DNA from: Tetrastigma voinierianum
Taxonomy: Eukaryota > Streptophyta > Magnoliopsida > Vitales > Vitaceae
DNA length: 64,000 nucleotides
Assembly: GCA_016808115.1 (NCBI GenBank)
Contig: JAEQBH010001842.1
Location: forward strand, 186,001-250,000
Direction: 5' to 3'
The notes beneath the pieces were generated by a model that saw only the letters and a program-made list of their open reading frames with translations, had not been told where the DNA came from and did not search any database. The stretch's first letter is position 1. The number at the start of each line of letters is the position of its first letter. A program made the position numbers and the translations under genes. Of the stretch, positions 34,906-48,500 are shown in pieces.

Positions 34906-34917
34906 TGGTATCAGAGC
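34906..34917 (+). other. tRNA-iMet primer-binding site
   Basis: TGGTATCAGAGC is an exact match to the plant initiator-Met primer site used by caulimovirids and by many LTR retrotransposons. Context (TATA and leader upstream, viral RNase H in the same array) favours the pararetrovirus. An LTR retrotransposon remnant whose LTR ended just upstream is the alternative. Confidence 0.65.
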
Positions 34918-34949
34918 TCTAAGTTTTGATAAAATAAAAGAAGTAATCA

Positions 34950-36060
34950 TATAATAATAATGAAATTTCTCTTCTTTAGAGAAATAAGAATAATAAAATT
35001 CAAAGAAATTAGAAATATAGTATTATTTTATTTTAAAATAATATAAGATTAAATTATCACGAATATTATGATACACAAGTTTACGTAGCTGTAACAATTC
35101 GATACAAAATTTTGGTTTAGTGATAAATAATGGCTATATGTAAAAGTTTGTTATAATACACGTATAATGTATTTAATTGAAAAACATAAAGATAAGAATT
35201 TAAAACTGTCACAAAACAATAATAAATCTAATAAGAAATCATGATCGATATCATGTAGAAGAATTTGAATATTGTACTGTGGAGAAAACTCACAAACCAT
35301 AAGATTATTAGATAATATAAAAATATTTTTAGAATTGTTATGACAAAACTATCAAAAATAAGAATCTATGTTGATAATATCTTCGTATAAAGAAAAATTA
35401 TATCGGAAGGATAGTAATATAAGTAAAGACCATGAGAAGTAGGATGGTAAAAACTCTGTAAATCTCTATGGCAATTAACGAAAGTTGATGTCAAAAAGTT
35501 ATAACAAAAAGTGAATTCATAATACTAATAAATGAAAGTTAGTGTAATAGTAAAATTGTACAAACAATAAAGAAATCCAAGATAAGACTAAGACAAAACG
35601 AGTATATAACATAATTTTATGAACTTTTGTATTAAGGCTTGTGAAATTATGAAAGTAATAAAAAAAACGTAATGATTATGATACAAATGATATTATAATA
35701 ATAGAATTTTTAACTTATTATAAATCAAAATTCTTAATAAATTATTAGATATTAAGAAGATTATATATCTTTAAGCCTCAAATATCTTTACAATAATTAA
35801 TAAAAATTATATAACTAAATCTCCTTCAAAAAATAAAAAAATAAATATTAGAAAAAGTTAAAGATAGAAATTTAAAAACAAAAATATACTTTATGATTAT
35901 AACTTTAGGTTTAAATATGATAGAAGATAATATTAAAAAAACTTATAACCAAAAAAAGAAAATACAACGTTTCTTTGTGTTCTATGAACTTTGAAGAAAT
36001 TCCTATTATCAAAGTAACCTGGAAGTCTTTCGAACGGAACGAGAAAAAAAAAAACTGTCT
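34950..36060 (+). pseudogene. Decayed start of the viral polyprotein (tentative)
   Basis: Downstream of the primer site, short runs of plausible coding sequence remain, such as HVEEFEYCTVEKTHKP at about 35,257-35,305 and NFEEIPIIKVTWKSFE at about 35,989-36,037. They are separated by many stops and frameshifts. Their position would match the N-terminal movement-protein part of a caulimovirid polyprotein, but no motif is diagnostic. The right edge of the viral region is uncertain. Confidence 0.35.
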
Positions 36061-38885
36061 TTCAAGGTTAGTTTGTGACAAATGACATCCGAATAATAAA
36101 GGTATCCAATAAAAATAATATTAATTATTAGAATAACTAAAATTTTGTAGAATTTTTTAATTTTTATTGTAGTATCGTGATTAATATGGTATCGAGAATG
36201 TATAATAAGTCATAGTAATAGTAATGATAACAACCACGACAAAAATAATATAAAATTAAAATAGAATCACATTTAAAAACTAAAATAAAACTAAAATTTT
36301 TAAAAATCATGTTAATTTGTTTTTTTTTTTCCCCTCTCATTTTTCATTAAATCATTATGTTAAATTTAGTTCTCATTCTTCTAATAATGACAAATCATTC
36401 TAAGTATTGAATTCGATTTCTATTACTTTCTTAGCTTAAAATTTTCCTATAAATTTTGAGTTTTTGTAATTTCTCCTTTGATTTTTCTTGTTAATTATTC
36501 TTGTGCTGTCACAGTTTTCTTTGCTCCAAAATAAACGATCAAATAGTTCTTGACCATTGGATAGCAAATCCGAGTTGTACCCTTACTTACCAAAATGATA
36601 TTTTCAACTTCTTTTTATATATTTTAACTATTCATTGTTGTTTTGTCAATTGTTGAAATAGGAAAAAGATAAATAACGATTAAAAATTATTTTAGAAATC
36701 TTTTTTTTTTCTTTTGAAGATAAATCTTCTTCTTTTTTTTCTTTCTAAACGCAATTAATAATAACAAGTAAATAATTAGATGAGAATAAAGATGGAAAGA
36801 ATATGTTTTTTTTTTAAATATAAGATGGAAAGAATATGTTCAAAAATTAAAATATTGTAGAATAATATGAATAATGAATAATTCTAAATACGAATTCAGT
36901 TGGGTGTTTGAGAAAAAATAAACAATCCTTAATCTGTAGAATCAATTCATAAAAATAAATACTGATCTAATTGATCAGTAATATTAAGAGCATCTCTAAT
37001 ATTAAGAGCATATCTGATAATACCTTTTTTTTTTTTGGGTCAAAAATCACATTCTAATTGGTCACTATTTTCATCTTTAAAATAGAAAAGTGAATAGTGC
37101 ATATTCATATTTGGAGATTCATTATTCAAATATCTAATTATAGAGATGATGAGACTCATATTTTAGTATATACTATACACTATTCCCTTATTATTTTATT
37201 ATATTATAATATAAAATACTACTTTAATAATATTTTTATTACTTATTTTTATTTTTATTATTTAATATTTTATTAATTTTGAATTATTTTTCATATAGGT
37301 AAATGATTTAATATATTTATTTTATAGTAATAATTTATTTTACTACTTATATTTTTTTCTTAAAATTATTTTTTGAAAATGATATAATACATTTTTGTTA
37401 TTTTCATTTATATTGAAAATAAAGATTCTTGGTTGGAGATAGATAATGGAACATTAAGATTTTAATTAATTAATGTAATAATTTCTTATAGATAAAAATA
37501 CAACTTCAAAATGAAAAAAAAAAAAAACATAGAAATTACATCATACAATGTTTTGCACACCAATTACTTAAACTAGTACATTAACTACAAAAAACATTGT
37601 TACTATACATTTCTCATAAATGCTCAATTAATGCATTTCGGAGGATATAATGAGCTTCTTTACCTTTAATTTGTTTATGGCGAGCAAATAACCATTGAAA
37701 TTGTTTTGTTTTATTTACTATCAATAAACATCACATTCAAATTAACAATGCTCTTATGAGTGTCAAATTCATCTTATATAATCATATTATGCACGTTGAC
37801 ATAATATCATGAAACATTTACGTAATAATGTGTCGATTCTTTTGATAATTATAATGACATGATAATAAATTATAGTAGTAATTTACAACCTAGATTAGTT
37901 TTCAGATTTTATTTTTACCATTTTGTTATAATTTTAATATAATTTCATTATATAACCTTTTTAATATTGTTTTATTTTCTAATGTAATATTATGCATTAT
38001 TCGTTTAAAAATAATTTTTTAGGTTTTTAATATATTTTTATTTATTATAATTTTCTTTATTTAATATACTTTTATATTTATACTTAAATAAAAATAAATT
38101 TATTTCATATATCATATTTTTAAAATATTTTTATTTTAAAAAAATTAATGTTTTGAATTATAAATAGTGATTTTATGTTGAAAATATAAATTGCTTATTT
38201 GAGTTAAAGTCACTAAAATGTGAGCTCCATTACTTTTAAATATAAAAAAGATTCCCCATCATTTCTAAATATAGAAAAAATATCGATTTGAAATTGAAAA
38301 TAGAGATCTATCGATGAAGATGGTATAAAAAGAGTAAGGATTAGAGAGTAAAAACAACATGGTGAGAGAGGCGTGTTAATTGAGACAGACTGGTGAAGTG
38401 GCACGAATGTGGTGTTTGTTTGGAGAGTAAATGACAAAGAAAAATATCATATTTAATTATGGGAGAATATCGTAATCGTGATGATAAACAAGTATCAAGT
38501 ATCAACTAAAAATATATATGTGGAAAGTGGGACGAAAAAAGGACCACCATTTCATTGAAAGGGTCTTTTAGGCTGTACTTTATTTATTTAAAAGGTTACG
38601 AATCTATAATAAGATGAATAGGTCATATTAGGACATGATAATTTTTTTTTTTGAAATTAGGACATGATAATTTAGGACGTAAATGTTGATATAGTAAGAT
38701 GGTTTTGATGTTATCTTAGAGCTCCTCCCTATATACCAAGAAAAGAAAAATATATTTTTTATTTGGTTGTTCTATAAATTTTTTTAAAGAAATCATATAT
38801 GATTAAAATTAGTAAAAATTGTATATATCTATAAATTATTTAATAATCGTATTGATGAGTTATAATTAATTCAATTAGCTTGAAA
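36061..38885. other. AT-rich intergenic DNA
   Basis: No gene recognised. Contains A/T homopolymers, a short duplication of AGATGGAAAGAATATGTT at about 36,790 and 36,824, and a tandem AAGAGCAT(C/A)TCT unit near 36,986-37,018. The AAGAGCATCT(C/A) start followed by a GGTCACTATTTTCAT-type block resembles ends of plant MITEs, but the partner end was not found. Confidence 0.5.
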
Positions 38886-39480
38886 GTAAAAAAAAAAAAA
38901 ATAGGGTACAGATCGACATATACATAGGCCCAGAGTGAAAACCCAAGGGTGCAAGCCCAAACCTCCCCTTTATAAAGGAGTTTGGGACCCTCAATGTGCC
39001 AACATAGCGGCACTACCCACGCGAAGACTGACACATAATCAAATCACACCGTTTAAAATCAGGAGCCGACACAGGCTACCAAAAATTAACGTAGTTTAAG
39101 CATCTAATCTCTACGATCCGCATTCCATCTGACAGAAAGAAAGACACGTGCATTTATCACCCGCTCCTCCATCATCCCTTACAAGTCATTCATGATATTA
39201 AATGAACCTCACCTAACGGTGAAAAGATACCAGATCACCATCAAACTGCGAAAGAATCCACTATTTCCTCTTTATAAATATCAACCCATTATACTACAGA
39301 AAGCTGACAAGAACAATAACGCCATAAATAGTTGAATTCCTTCTTCATCTATGTATTACCGACACACCTCGCGAAACCACTCCATTTTTTATACACAAAG
39401 GCAAGCTGTCCAACTATCTGATCCACTAAACCACCCAACAAATTTCCGAGAAGCTCTACCCCAATATCAATAGAAAAAAC
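38886..39480. other. Less AT-rich island, possible solo LTR or TRIM fragment
   Basis: Composition changes sharply at about 38,890 after an A-run. The segment has CCCTTTATAAAGGAG at about 38,967-38,981 and a TATA-like CTCTTTATAAATATC at about 39,268-39,282, then reverts to AT-rich DNA at about 39,480. The look is of a promoter-bearing LTR rather than a gene. No termini, primer site or coding motif could be defined. Confidence 0.35.
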
Positions 39481-42100
39481 ACCATCAATTAACTTATAGT
39501 ACTATTTTATTTTCCTTCTCTTTTTCTTACCTTTTACTTTTCCTCTTTAATTTATTTCTTATATATATTTTTTTCAATTTTTTAAAAAACCAACATAACC
39601 TTGTGGAGCTAGCACTCCTTTAAATAAGGCTATATTTTATTATTTTTCTCCTAATTCTAAAGTGTGATTCATTTTAGCCATGCTATAAAAAATCAGAGAT
39701 CCAAAAGCGCCCGATATTTAAACTATGGTGGTCCAAGCACATGGAAATCAAAGCTCTTATTAATTTATCAATCACACTATTGGTTAAAATTGCATCTGAT
39801 ACACGTAAATAGTTTTTATATTATAAATTATAAATTATATAAATGAAATAATAATATTTTTGAAGAGAAAAATAATTTTATTAATTCATCATAACTATAC
39901 ATAGATAATAACATAAAATCAAAATCATTAAAAATCCATAAAAGCATTTAAACAACATACATGAATAAGATAACGAATCTGCCTAAATCTCAGACACTAT
40001 AATCGGGTTCTCGCATTCGAGCATTATTACATGACTATAATACATGACTTGGGGATATTATTCGTCTGAATCGCCCTCATACAAACGTCATACGATGACG
40101 ACAATAAACAAACGTCATACCGAGATGACACAATTACATATCACATTACATCACGACAATCACACATTGCAATGTTACCCACTAAATCACGAAAAAAGAA
40201 ACGAATTACACACCATACCAGATCACGACTAACACACATCGACAAACGATTAATTGACAAACAGAATGAATTTAGATTATTATGCAGATAATCACTTGAT
40301 AAATAAATTAATAATGAAGAAGAGGTATAAGATTTAGATTCACTTATAACACCCTTGTTACTTAACGAAAAAAGGCTAATAGATAAAAAATTGAGAAAAA
40401 TTATGTTAGCAAATATATTTATTTTATTTTCTTTATCTTACTTTAAATTATCCTTATATAAATATTTACTATATGAAATTATTTATACTAAAAAACCAAA
40501 ACTAATCTATCCTCAAATATTACTTAAAGAATATAATTCTTAGGTTACAAAATCTAGCTTAAAAAAATTAGTATAAGTTATGGTCCTATCATTGGGGAGG
40601 AAATCCACGTCATTTCATATGGAAGTTTGCACGTAAACGGCAATTTATCCTCAACTATGCCTTTGTTTTTTTTCTTCTAAGTAAACATCACAGTCACACT
40701 TCATCACAATTATAATTTCAATAGACCATCATTTTTTTTTAAGAAATAAATTTATTGATTTAGGATAATAATACAAAGGCAAATCTAAATTGTTGAAGAA
40801 ATAATTTTATTATAAAAGATTTGAAAAAAAAACGATGAAATGAATGATTATAAGTTAATAATGATAAAAAATCGTTCATTCTTTTTATGAACAAAACAAA
40901 GGGTTGAAATAGAGAAAATGAAAAGGTTCACCCAATTAAGTAATGAAAAAATATATAAGTGAAAAAACTATAATACTTGTAAATAAATTGAAGAAATCAT
41001 TTTATTATAAAAGATTTGAGAAAAAAACGATAAAATGAATGATTATAAGTTAATAATGATAAAAAATTCGATTATTCTTTTTATGAACAAAACCAAGGGT
41101 TGAAAGAGAGAAAATGAAAAGGTTCATCTAATTAAGTAATGAAAAAATATGTGAGTGAAAAAAGTATAATACTTGTGAATAAATATATTTTTCACCATTT
41201 TCTTATGATCCTATTTCACATCGAACACTATTTGGTATATGATTTATTATTATTATTATTTTTTTTTACAATATAGGAGTTGTTTTATTTTATCTTTTTT
41301 CGTAGCGCCTAAGAATTATTCTATTTTATTAATAAAATTATTACTTCTTAAATTTTAGAAAAGACAAACTTGAAAATATATCCAAATAAGTTTCAAATGA
41401 TTGCCTTTCAAAGTATTTTTTACTCAAAATGTTATAATTGATAATTATTTAAAAATAATTCCTTAAAAAAGGTTGAGACATGACTCAAATAATAAAAAAA
41501 TGAGAAAAAAAATACGAGATATTTTAGATTCTAATCATTTTAAGAACAAAGTAGGAGAGTATGATAAGCAAACTAAAGAAGTCAAAAGAAAAATCCTTTA
41601 TAAATGTGTTTAATAATCCTTTAAACCTGTTTAATAATTCTTTTATTCAAAATATTTTGATAATTTTTTTCAAATTATCATAAACAAGATAATGGGTTTT
41701 ATCAACCCTGGACCGCATATAATGGTAAATTTATCCAATCAAAATTATAGTATATGTATTTTTTAATTTAGATTTTAGAGTGCTCTCTTGTGCATCAAGC
41801 ATTAAAAAGTAAAAATACAAAAAAAAAGTCATTTATGTTATAAATGATTAACTGATAATTATGAATGACCACATATTTATCGGTAAATAATTCTTATGAT
41901 ATTAATGATTATAACACTATATATATATATATGAGTTTCTCGAAGAATAAAAATACAAATTTTCTTCTTGACTTGGATTATTTATATTATCTATTTTCTC
42001 TATTTCTTTTTCAACAATTTACAAATAATAATAATAATAATAATATTCACTTAGAATTTGATTGATGCTTATTAATTCCAACACCATAACCTTACCACCT
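39481..42100. other. AT-rich intergenic DNA
   Basis: No gene seen. A GC-richer piece at about 39,990-40,260 has a CACTATAATCGGG region and a TGTTACCCACTAAATCACG block faintly like the TGTTTCCCACTAAATTATA block of the Tekay LTR (about 6,493), so it may be LTR debris. A 195-bp tandem duplication lies at 40,793-41,183. Confidence 0.5.
40793..41183. repeat. 195-bp tandem duplication
   Basis: Copy 1 (40,793-40,987) and copy 2 (40,988-41,183) are about 93% alike, sharing for example TTTTATTATAAAAGATTTGA, GAATGATTATAAGTTAATAA and GAAAATGAAAAGGTTCA. There are only a few substitutions and small indels, so the duplication is comparatively recent. No coding content. Confidence 0.85.
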
Positions 42101-42167
42101 TTACATTCCAACAGGAAACAAATTATAGGTTAATTTTGTGGCCTCCCGTCAATCCACCACCAAATTA

Positions 42168-42173
42168 CACGTG
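42168..42173. promoter_or_regulatory. G-box (CACGTG) upstream of LPEAT1
   Basis: CACGTG in the context TTACACGTGATC sits 336 bp before the LPEAT1 start codon, within what should be its promoter. G-boxes are bound by bZIP and bHLH factors. A single 6-bp match is weak evidence for regulation. Confidence 0.3.
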
Positions 42174-42508
42174 ATCGTGTTCAGTGAGATTTCAGAAGGA
42201 AAAGTTAAGCGGATTTTGAATCTATCCCATGCTTGTTACGGTGAGGATGCAGGCACCTGAAACTTACCCCGCACTCCACATGCCATCATTATTTTAATGA
42301 TTCACGCCCACAAGTATCCGCAACTCTCTGTGCCTCCTGAGGTGATGGTGATTAGGAAAGCTTTTCCAGATCTAAAACTATTATCACATGGATTCCTTTC
42401 TCAAATCTTCTTCCTCAAGCCTACGTTTTCCCTAATTTTAACCAATGTCGATCAGATTTTCTTTTCACTTTGATCTTAGCTGAGAGAGAGAGAGATAGGG
42501 TTTCTCCC

Positions 42509-45500
42509 ATGGAGTCCGAACTCAAAAACCTCAATCCCACGTCCAACGCCCAGGATGTCTCCTCCAAAGACGATCGCCCTCTCCTCAAATCCGACTCCGC
42601 CGTCGTGTCGCCGGACGACTTGCAGGAACTCGAGAAGAAATTTGCGGCGTACGTGAGAAGCGACGCCTATGGTCCCATGGGATGCGGCGAGCTTCCACTG
42701 AAGGAGAAGCTTCTCCTCACTCTCGCCCTCTTCACGCTTGTGCCCATTCGTTTTGTGGTTACCTTCACTATCTTGGTCTTGTACTACTTGATTTGTCGTG
42801 TCTGTACCCTCTTTTCTGCTCCCAATCGTGAGGGTGAGGACGACCAGGAGGATTATGCGCACATACGTGGGTGGAGAAGGGTTGTGATTGTTCAATGTGG
42901 CAGGTTTCTTTCTAGGGCCATGCTTTTCACGCTGGGGTTTTATTGGATTAGTGAAACCTACCGGGATCCGTTTAAGACTGAGGTTTGTATGTTTATTTTT
43001 CGGAAAATCGTTGGGTTGCTATTTCGATTCTCTTCTATGCAGTGGGCCATTGATTGTTTGTCTCTATGGTAAGTTATCGAGTTTATTGATCCTTGTCTCT
43101 GTTTATTTCTCCTCTTGTGTGGTTAATCAGGATGAGGGCAAAAATGAAGATGGAGGAGAATCTGAAAGACCCGGGGCAATTATATCTAACCATGTATCTT
43201 ACTTGGATATTTTGTATCACATGTCTGCTTCCTTTCCGAGCTTTGTTGCGAAGGTCGGGTCTCTTTTTACACCTCCGAATCTCCTGCCTTTGTGCAGGTT
43301 ACTTATAAATAATTTAATTGAAATGATTTATTCTGTCCGTTTTGGTGTTAGTACTGACATCTTTTTGCCTTTATTTTCTCCATTTTATTGCTGAAGAGAT
43401 CAGTGGCTAAACTTCCTCTAATCGGTCTCATCTGGTTCGTTCTCATCATTTTTATTTATTCAATGTTGGGTTTTGGAGTATTTAGTAGAATGACAACGAG
43501 ATTCCGTTTTTGTTGCTATTACCACATTTGTTTTTTCTGCATTTATGCGATACTTGCGTTGTAGATGCACGGCATCCCCATTTATTCGTTCAAATTTCTC
43601 AGCAATAAAACTGCAATATTATTTCTGAATCAGTACACAAGTTTTGTGGCTGAAAATTGTTAGTTTTTATGTTTCCCTGTTGTCAGACCATCATAAGTCA
43701 GAGCATGACTTTGATGTGTTATAGTTTACAGGAGGCAAAATATAGTCAGTTGCCTTTGTATCATGATTCATAGCCCCTCCCTATGTTACCTTTCCGTATA
43801 AAGCGCTTTCTTTACTGTGTAATCTTTCCAAAAATGGATTTTATCCAGAACCCAGTGTCCAATATTGGATGTTACTCATCGGACAAATCATATAATGTTT
43901 CTTTCTTCTTCCTGTTCTTCTTCTTCTATTTTTTCTTTTATTTTTTTTCCCCAATGGGACTTGGCCTTGGCCTTGGAACCTCCATAACCCCACCCCAATC
44001 CTTTAACCCTTGAGCTAGACCTCAAGGGCATATATTATCAATTACCATGGATGGCTTCAGCACCATTTTTATTGTTCCATGGTCCTATTTTTGTTTCTTC
44101 ATCACTGCCTCAAGGAGGCGAATATTCACTTCATTGCTTGTGCTGGGCTTGGACATGAGAAAATGGAGCTTGTTAGTCCCATGTTCTCATTTAAATTATT
44201 ATTATTATTGTAAGATAACTTAAAATCAGTTTTGAGTAAGATATTTAAAATCCTTCAATAAGGGCTTTATAGGAGGGCTTTATCTATATCCCAGGTGCAG
44301 CTTGAGTTTGTCCTCATTTTGTAAAGGCTCTCTTGGTGGAATGGTCCTTTTTTCCCATGAGCAAGAAGGCTAGAAAAGTTTGGATGGCAACGCCTGATGC
44401 AGGGACATGACCGTGTTGGATGATCTAACGGTTTGAGTAAGTTAGGGATGAGTTTGTGGTAGTTAAGAGGTATAGGATGTAAGTTTGAAGGGTAATGGTC
44501 AGGTCTGGTCCCGAAGGTTATAGGGGTTATTTGAGGTTTATTTATGATGAAATTAAGGTTTAGAATGAAGAATTTTAGGTTTGGTAAGGTTCAGGTTTGA
44601 TTTTATGCAAACAACCTTGTTTTGAGCTAGTTTGCGGTTTTCAGGTTTTTTCTAAGGTAGGTTGGGACGATGCACGAATTTGGGGTTTCTCTAAGGTTAG
44701 GGAAGTTAGTATTTATGGTTTTTAGGTTAAAACAAAGTATTCGGAAAGGGTTTTGAAGTATCGAACTAGAATTGGAAAGTTTTGTGTTGTGGTTGGAGAA
44801 TTGGATTTGGAAAGTTAAAAAGAGAAGATGGTAAGATGAGTAGAGGTTATAGAAGGATAAGTACTTACTTCAAGGAATGCACCAAGAGATAAGAAGCCAC
44901 GAACTCGCCACTAAAGGGAATCCACTCAAGAGATAAGAGAACAAGAGGTATACTTCCCCATCCTAGGAATCTACCAAGGGATGAGAAGCAACGAACTCAC
45001 CACTCAAGGGAACCCACCTAAGATATAAGAGAACAAGAGAGAACTCTTAAAAAAGAGAAATCTAAAAATATTATTAAACTTGAATTGATAATGAAAAGAG
45101 TACATTAGGGGGGTATTTATAGTCCCCATACTTTCTAAATTGAATAAAGCAATTCTAACTTTGACTAGGAAAACAAAATTTCTAAATTGAAGAAAACAAC
45201 TCCTAAATTAGAAACATGACTCCAAATCAAACTAGAATATAAAAAGTATTTAAAAAACCAATAATTGACTTATTCAAAAATTTCTTCTTGACATGATCCA
45301 TAGAGCTCCTTTCAAGTCCTAATTGAAGTCCAAAGATGCAATTTTGATGATCCTAAAGCTTTGCAACCTTCTAAATCTGAATCTTCCATAAGGAAGGGCA
45401 AATTCCCAATGTTTGTTGAAGAAGCTTTTGCATCAGCGCTTTTCTGTCTCATTTGGGAAATTTTGAAAGAAAGGAATTGTGTTGTCTTTAAAGATATGCC

Positions 45501-48500
45501 TTTCTCCTGCAGTAGACTTAAAAATTCTTTTGTTAGTGTTATTTCTTCTTGGGCTGGTCTCTAAGATGTGGGGGATGATACTTTTGTTAGAATTCTTTTG
45601 TGCGTTCTCTAAACTTGTTTGGGGGTGGTAGGTTTTTTTGCAGCCCTTATTCTTTTTGTAAAGGCTGAACTCCCTCCATTATATTTCCTGTATACCGTGG
45701 GGAGACTAGTTTCCTTCTTTTTTGTTATTATATTCTCTTCTTTTACTGATAAAAAAAAAAAAATAAGAACATGCAAAACAATTTTCTTCTAAATGTGATA
45801 AATTTGTATCTTATCTTACCTTCATCCTAGGATGTATATAGATATTTTCTAATTAGGAAATAATAGACGAATAAAGTGGTTTTTGACCATTTTATATTTG
45901 TCTTTGGCAGCAAATGCCTCGGTTGTGTCTTTGTCCAGCGGGAATCAAAATCATCCGACTTTAAGGGTGTTGCAGGTATATTTTATGTTTCTACTTTCTT
46001 TACCATTACTCTGAATATTTTGGCATGATAAATAAGTGTGAATAGATTCTTGGTCATGTCTTCTTTCTGTTTCACAATTCTGATATATCTTTGTGGGCAT
46101 TTGAAAGGACGGGTAGGTCATAGTTATAATGAAATTCCATCAAAGAATTCAATTGAAAAGCCATTGTTAACTCATCCTCTTATTCCTTATATCAAAAGAT
46201 CATTTTTATTATTATAAAGTAAGCTCGCTCCAAAAGGAGGCAGATATTTTTTTTTTAATTAATGAAAGCTTGAGAAAGTCCTTCCTAGATACTGGATTGT
46301 AATTGAATAATCATTTAGCTTGAAGCTGAAATAATGGACAAAGGCATGTGAGTGTTAATAATTTTGAAAATTCATGGTGAGGGTGCATTTTCTTTATGTA
46401 AAGATGCATAAACTTTACATGAGTTTATTTAGGACTAATAAAAATTCAATCAATTATTTGTGATATTTGAAATTAGCAACCAATAAAACATATGTTGGAT
46501 TTACAAAGAACTACTTTTGTTTGTTGGAGAGTTCATGAATTATTAATTAATTTTGATCTAGCTGGTGATGTAAGAGGGGGCAAGGACTCTCTCCTTCCCT
46601 CCCATTGTTTTTTCTTTTGTGGAGATAGAAGAGAGACCCTGTGGTCTCCAATTGAAGAAATTATGCACTTCTTTTTTTTTTGTTCTTTTTTGAAATCTGC
46701 AATGATAGCTTAATCTGGATGAAAATAAATAATACCCTACTAACATCCTGAAAAAACGGTCCTGCCGTTTTCATCACATGCTAGTCCTCTTTCTGTCATG
46801 TCTTAAATTATAAATTTTTGTGTTAAATTTTGGATGAGCCTCATTTACATTGACACACATTGGGCCAAAGTTGGGTCAGTGTTGGTGCAGTGGCAACTTT
46901 AACCTTGGAGGTCTGGTCAAGCAATTACTCATTTGTTAATATATTAGAAGCCCTTTCATCTCCCACTAAAATGCCTTATAGAGGGAGGAAGGTTCCTCCA
47001 TATGTATTCACTTCAATTGGACCATGTCTGGTCAATGTGGGACTTCCAACACTCCTCTCACACGGAGGCTGGGTTTTTTCTTCTTCTTTTTAGTCCATCC
47101 AGAGGATAATAAGTGTGGAGCCTCCTCCACCATGATCCAGAAACCTGGCCTACTTTGATACCATGTTAATATTTTAGAACCCCTTTCCTCTTTGGGAGCT
47201 TTTTACTCTTTTTTTATCTATACATTGCTTTTTACCGATAAAAAAAAATAAAAATTTAGAACCCCTTTCATCTCCCACTAATAGGCCTTATAGAGGGAGG
47301 ACGGTTCCTCCATATATATTCACTTCAATTGAACTGTGTCCCGCCGATGTGGGACTTCCAACACTCCCCCCTAGCATGGAGGCTGAGTTTTTCTTTTCTT
47401 TTTTTGGTCCTTCTAGAGGATGATAGGTGTGGAGCTTCCTTCACTATGATCTAGTTGCTTGGCCAGCTCTGATACCAGAGTTACAACCACTCATGTAGAA
47501 CTCCCCCTTACAAGCTAGCTGTCAAGGGAAGGGAGCCCAAAGGGTTATAAACATGATGTCTTTGTGGCATAATTTCGGGATGAGGGTCATTCCCTAAGAA
47601 CGAATTTCTCTGATACCATGTTAATATTTTTAGAACCCCTTTCACCTCCCACTAAAATGCCTTATAGCAGGAGGAAGGTTCCTCCATATATATTCACTTC
47701 AGTTAGATCGTGTCCAACCGATGTGGGACTTCCAACATCATCAAATGACTACATTTTACTTTATTTTTTAAACATGATTAACAAACACTTTCTTTTGTCA
47801 TTTTTTACTGAGATGGTTGCTAAGAAGCTGCTATTTTTAAATATTTCTTTGTATATCTGATACCATTTTTTACTAGCAAGAGGTGCACTATACCCTTTTG
47901 GCTTTACCATATTGATGCTGACTATTCCCTCTCAAATTGAATACCTTGTGTGCTGTGCAGGTGTTGTAACTGAAAGAGTTCGTGAAGCTCATCTAAATAA
48001 ATCTGCTCCAATGATGATGCTTTTTCCAGGTTGTTGTCCTTTGATTTCATTGTTACAGTGTTATCATTTTTCAGAGCCCACTGGAGTATTCCCTCCTAAT
48101 CTTTTGATAAGGAACATAATGTTATGAATGAGGAAGGACATTCAGTTTTTTCGCCAAAATTTATTTGTAAAATCTGTTAGAGATCTGTTTTAGAATAATC
48201 ATTTGTTTAAGAAATTTAGTCTCTATTATTTGACACAGGAAGTGCAAATATTTTGGCTACTAATTTCAACAACAGTCTTATTATTGTGCCAAACTCTGGT
48301 CAGCATAAATCCTGAAAGTGGGAAAAGAGGAGGGATTAAACCCTAAATTGTGCAGATAATCTGCTGCTGAATTTTATCCTTTTCAGTTGTTCAATATCCA
48401 GGATAATTAAAATACGCTTTTTTATAGGCAAATTGAGCAAATGTATAATAACAAAAATGAGTAGTGATCCAGGAAACCCCATAGTATACAGGTAGTATAC

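Noticed and set aside
39990..40260. Possible fragment of the Tekay LTR
   Set aside because: Only one short block resembles the LTR (CCCACTAAAT), too little to call a copy.
42476..42895. 139-codon minus-strand frame opposite LPEAT1 exon 1
   Set aside because: It is the antisense shadow of a well-supported coding exon and shows no domain.
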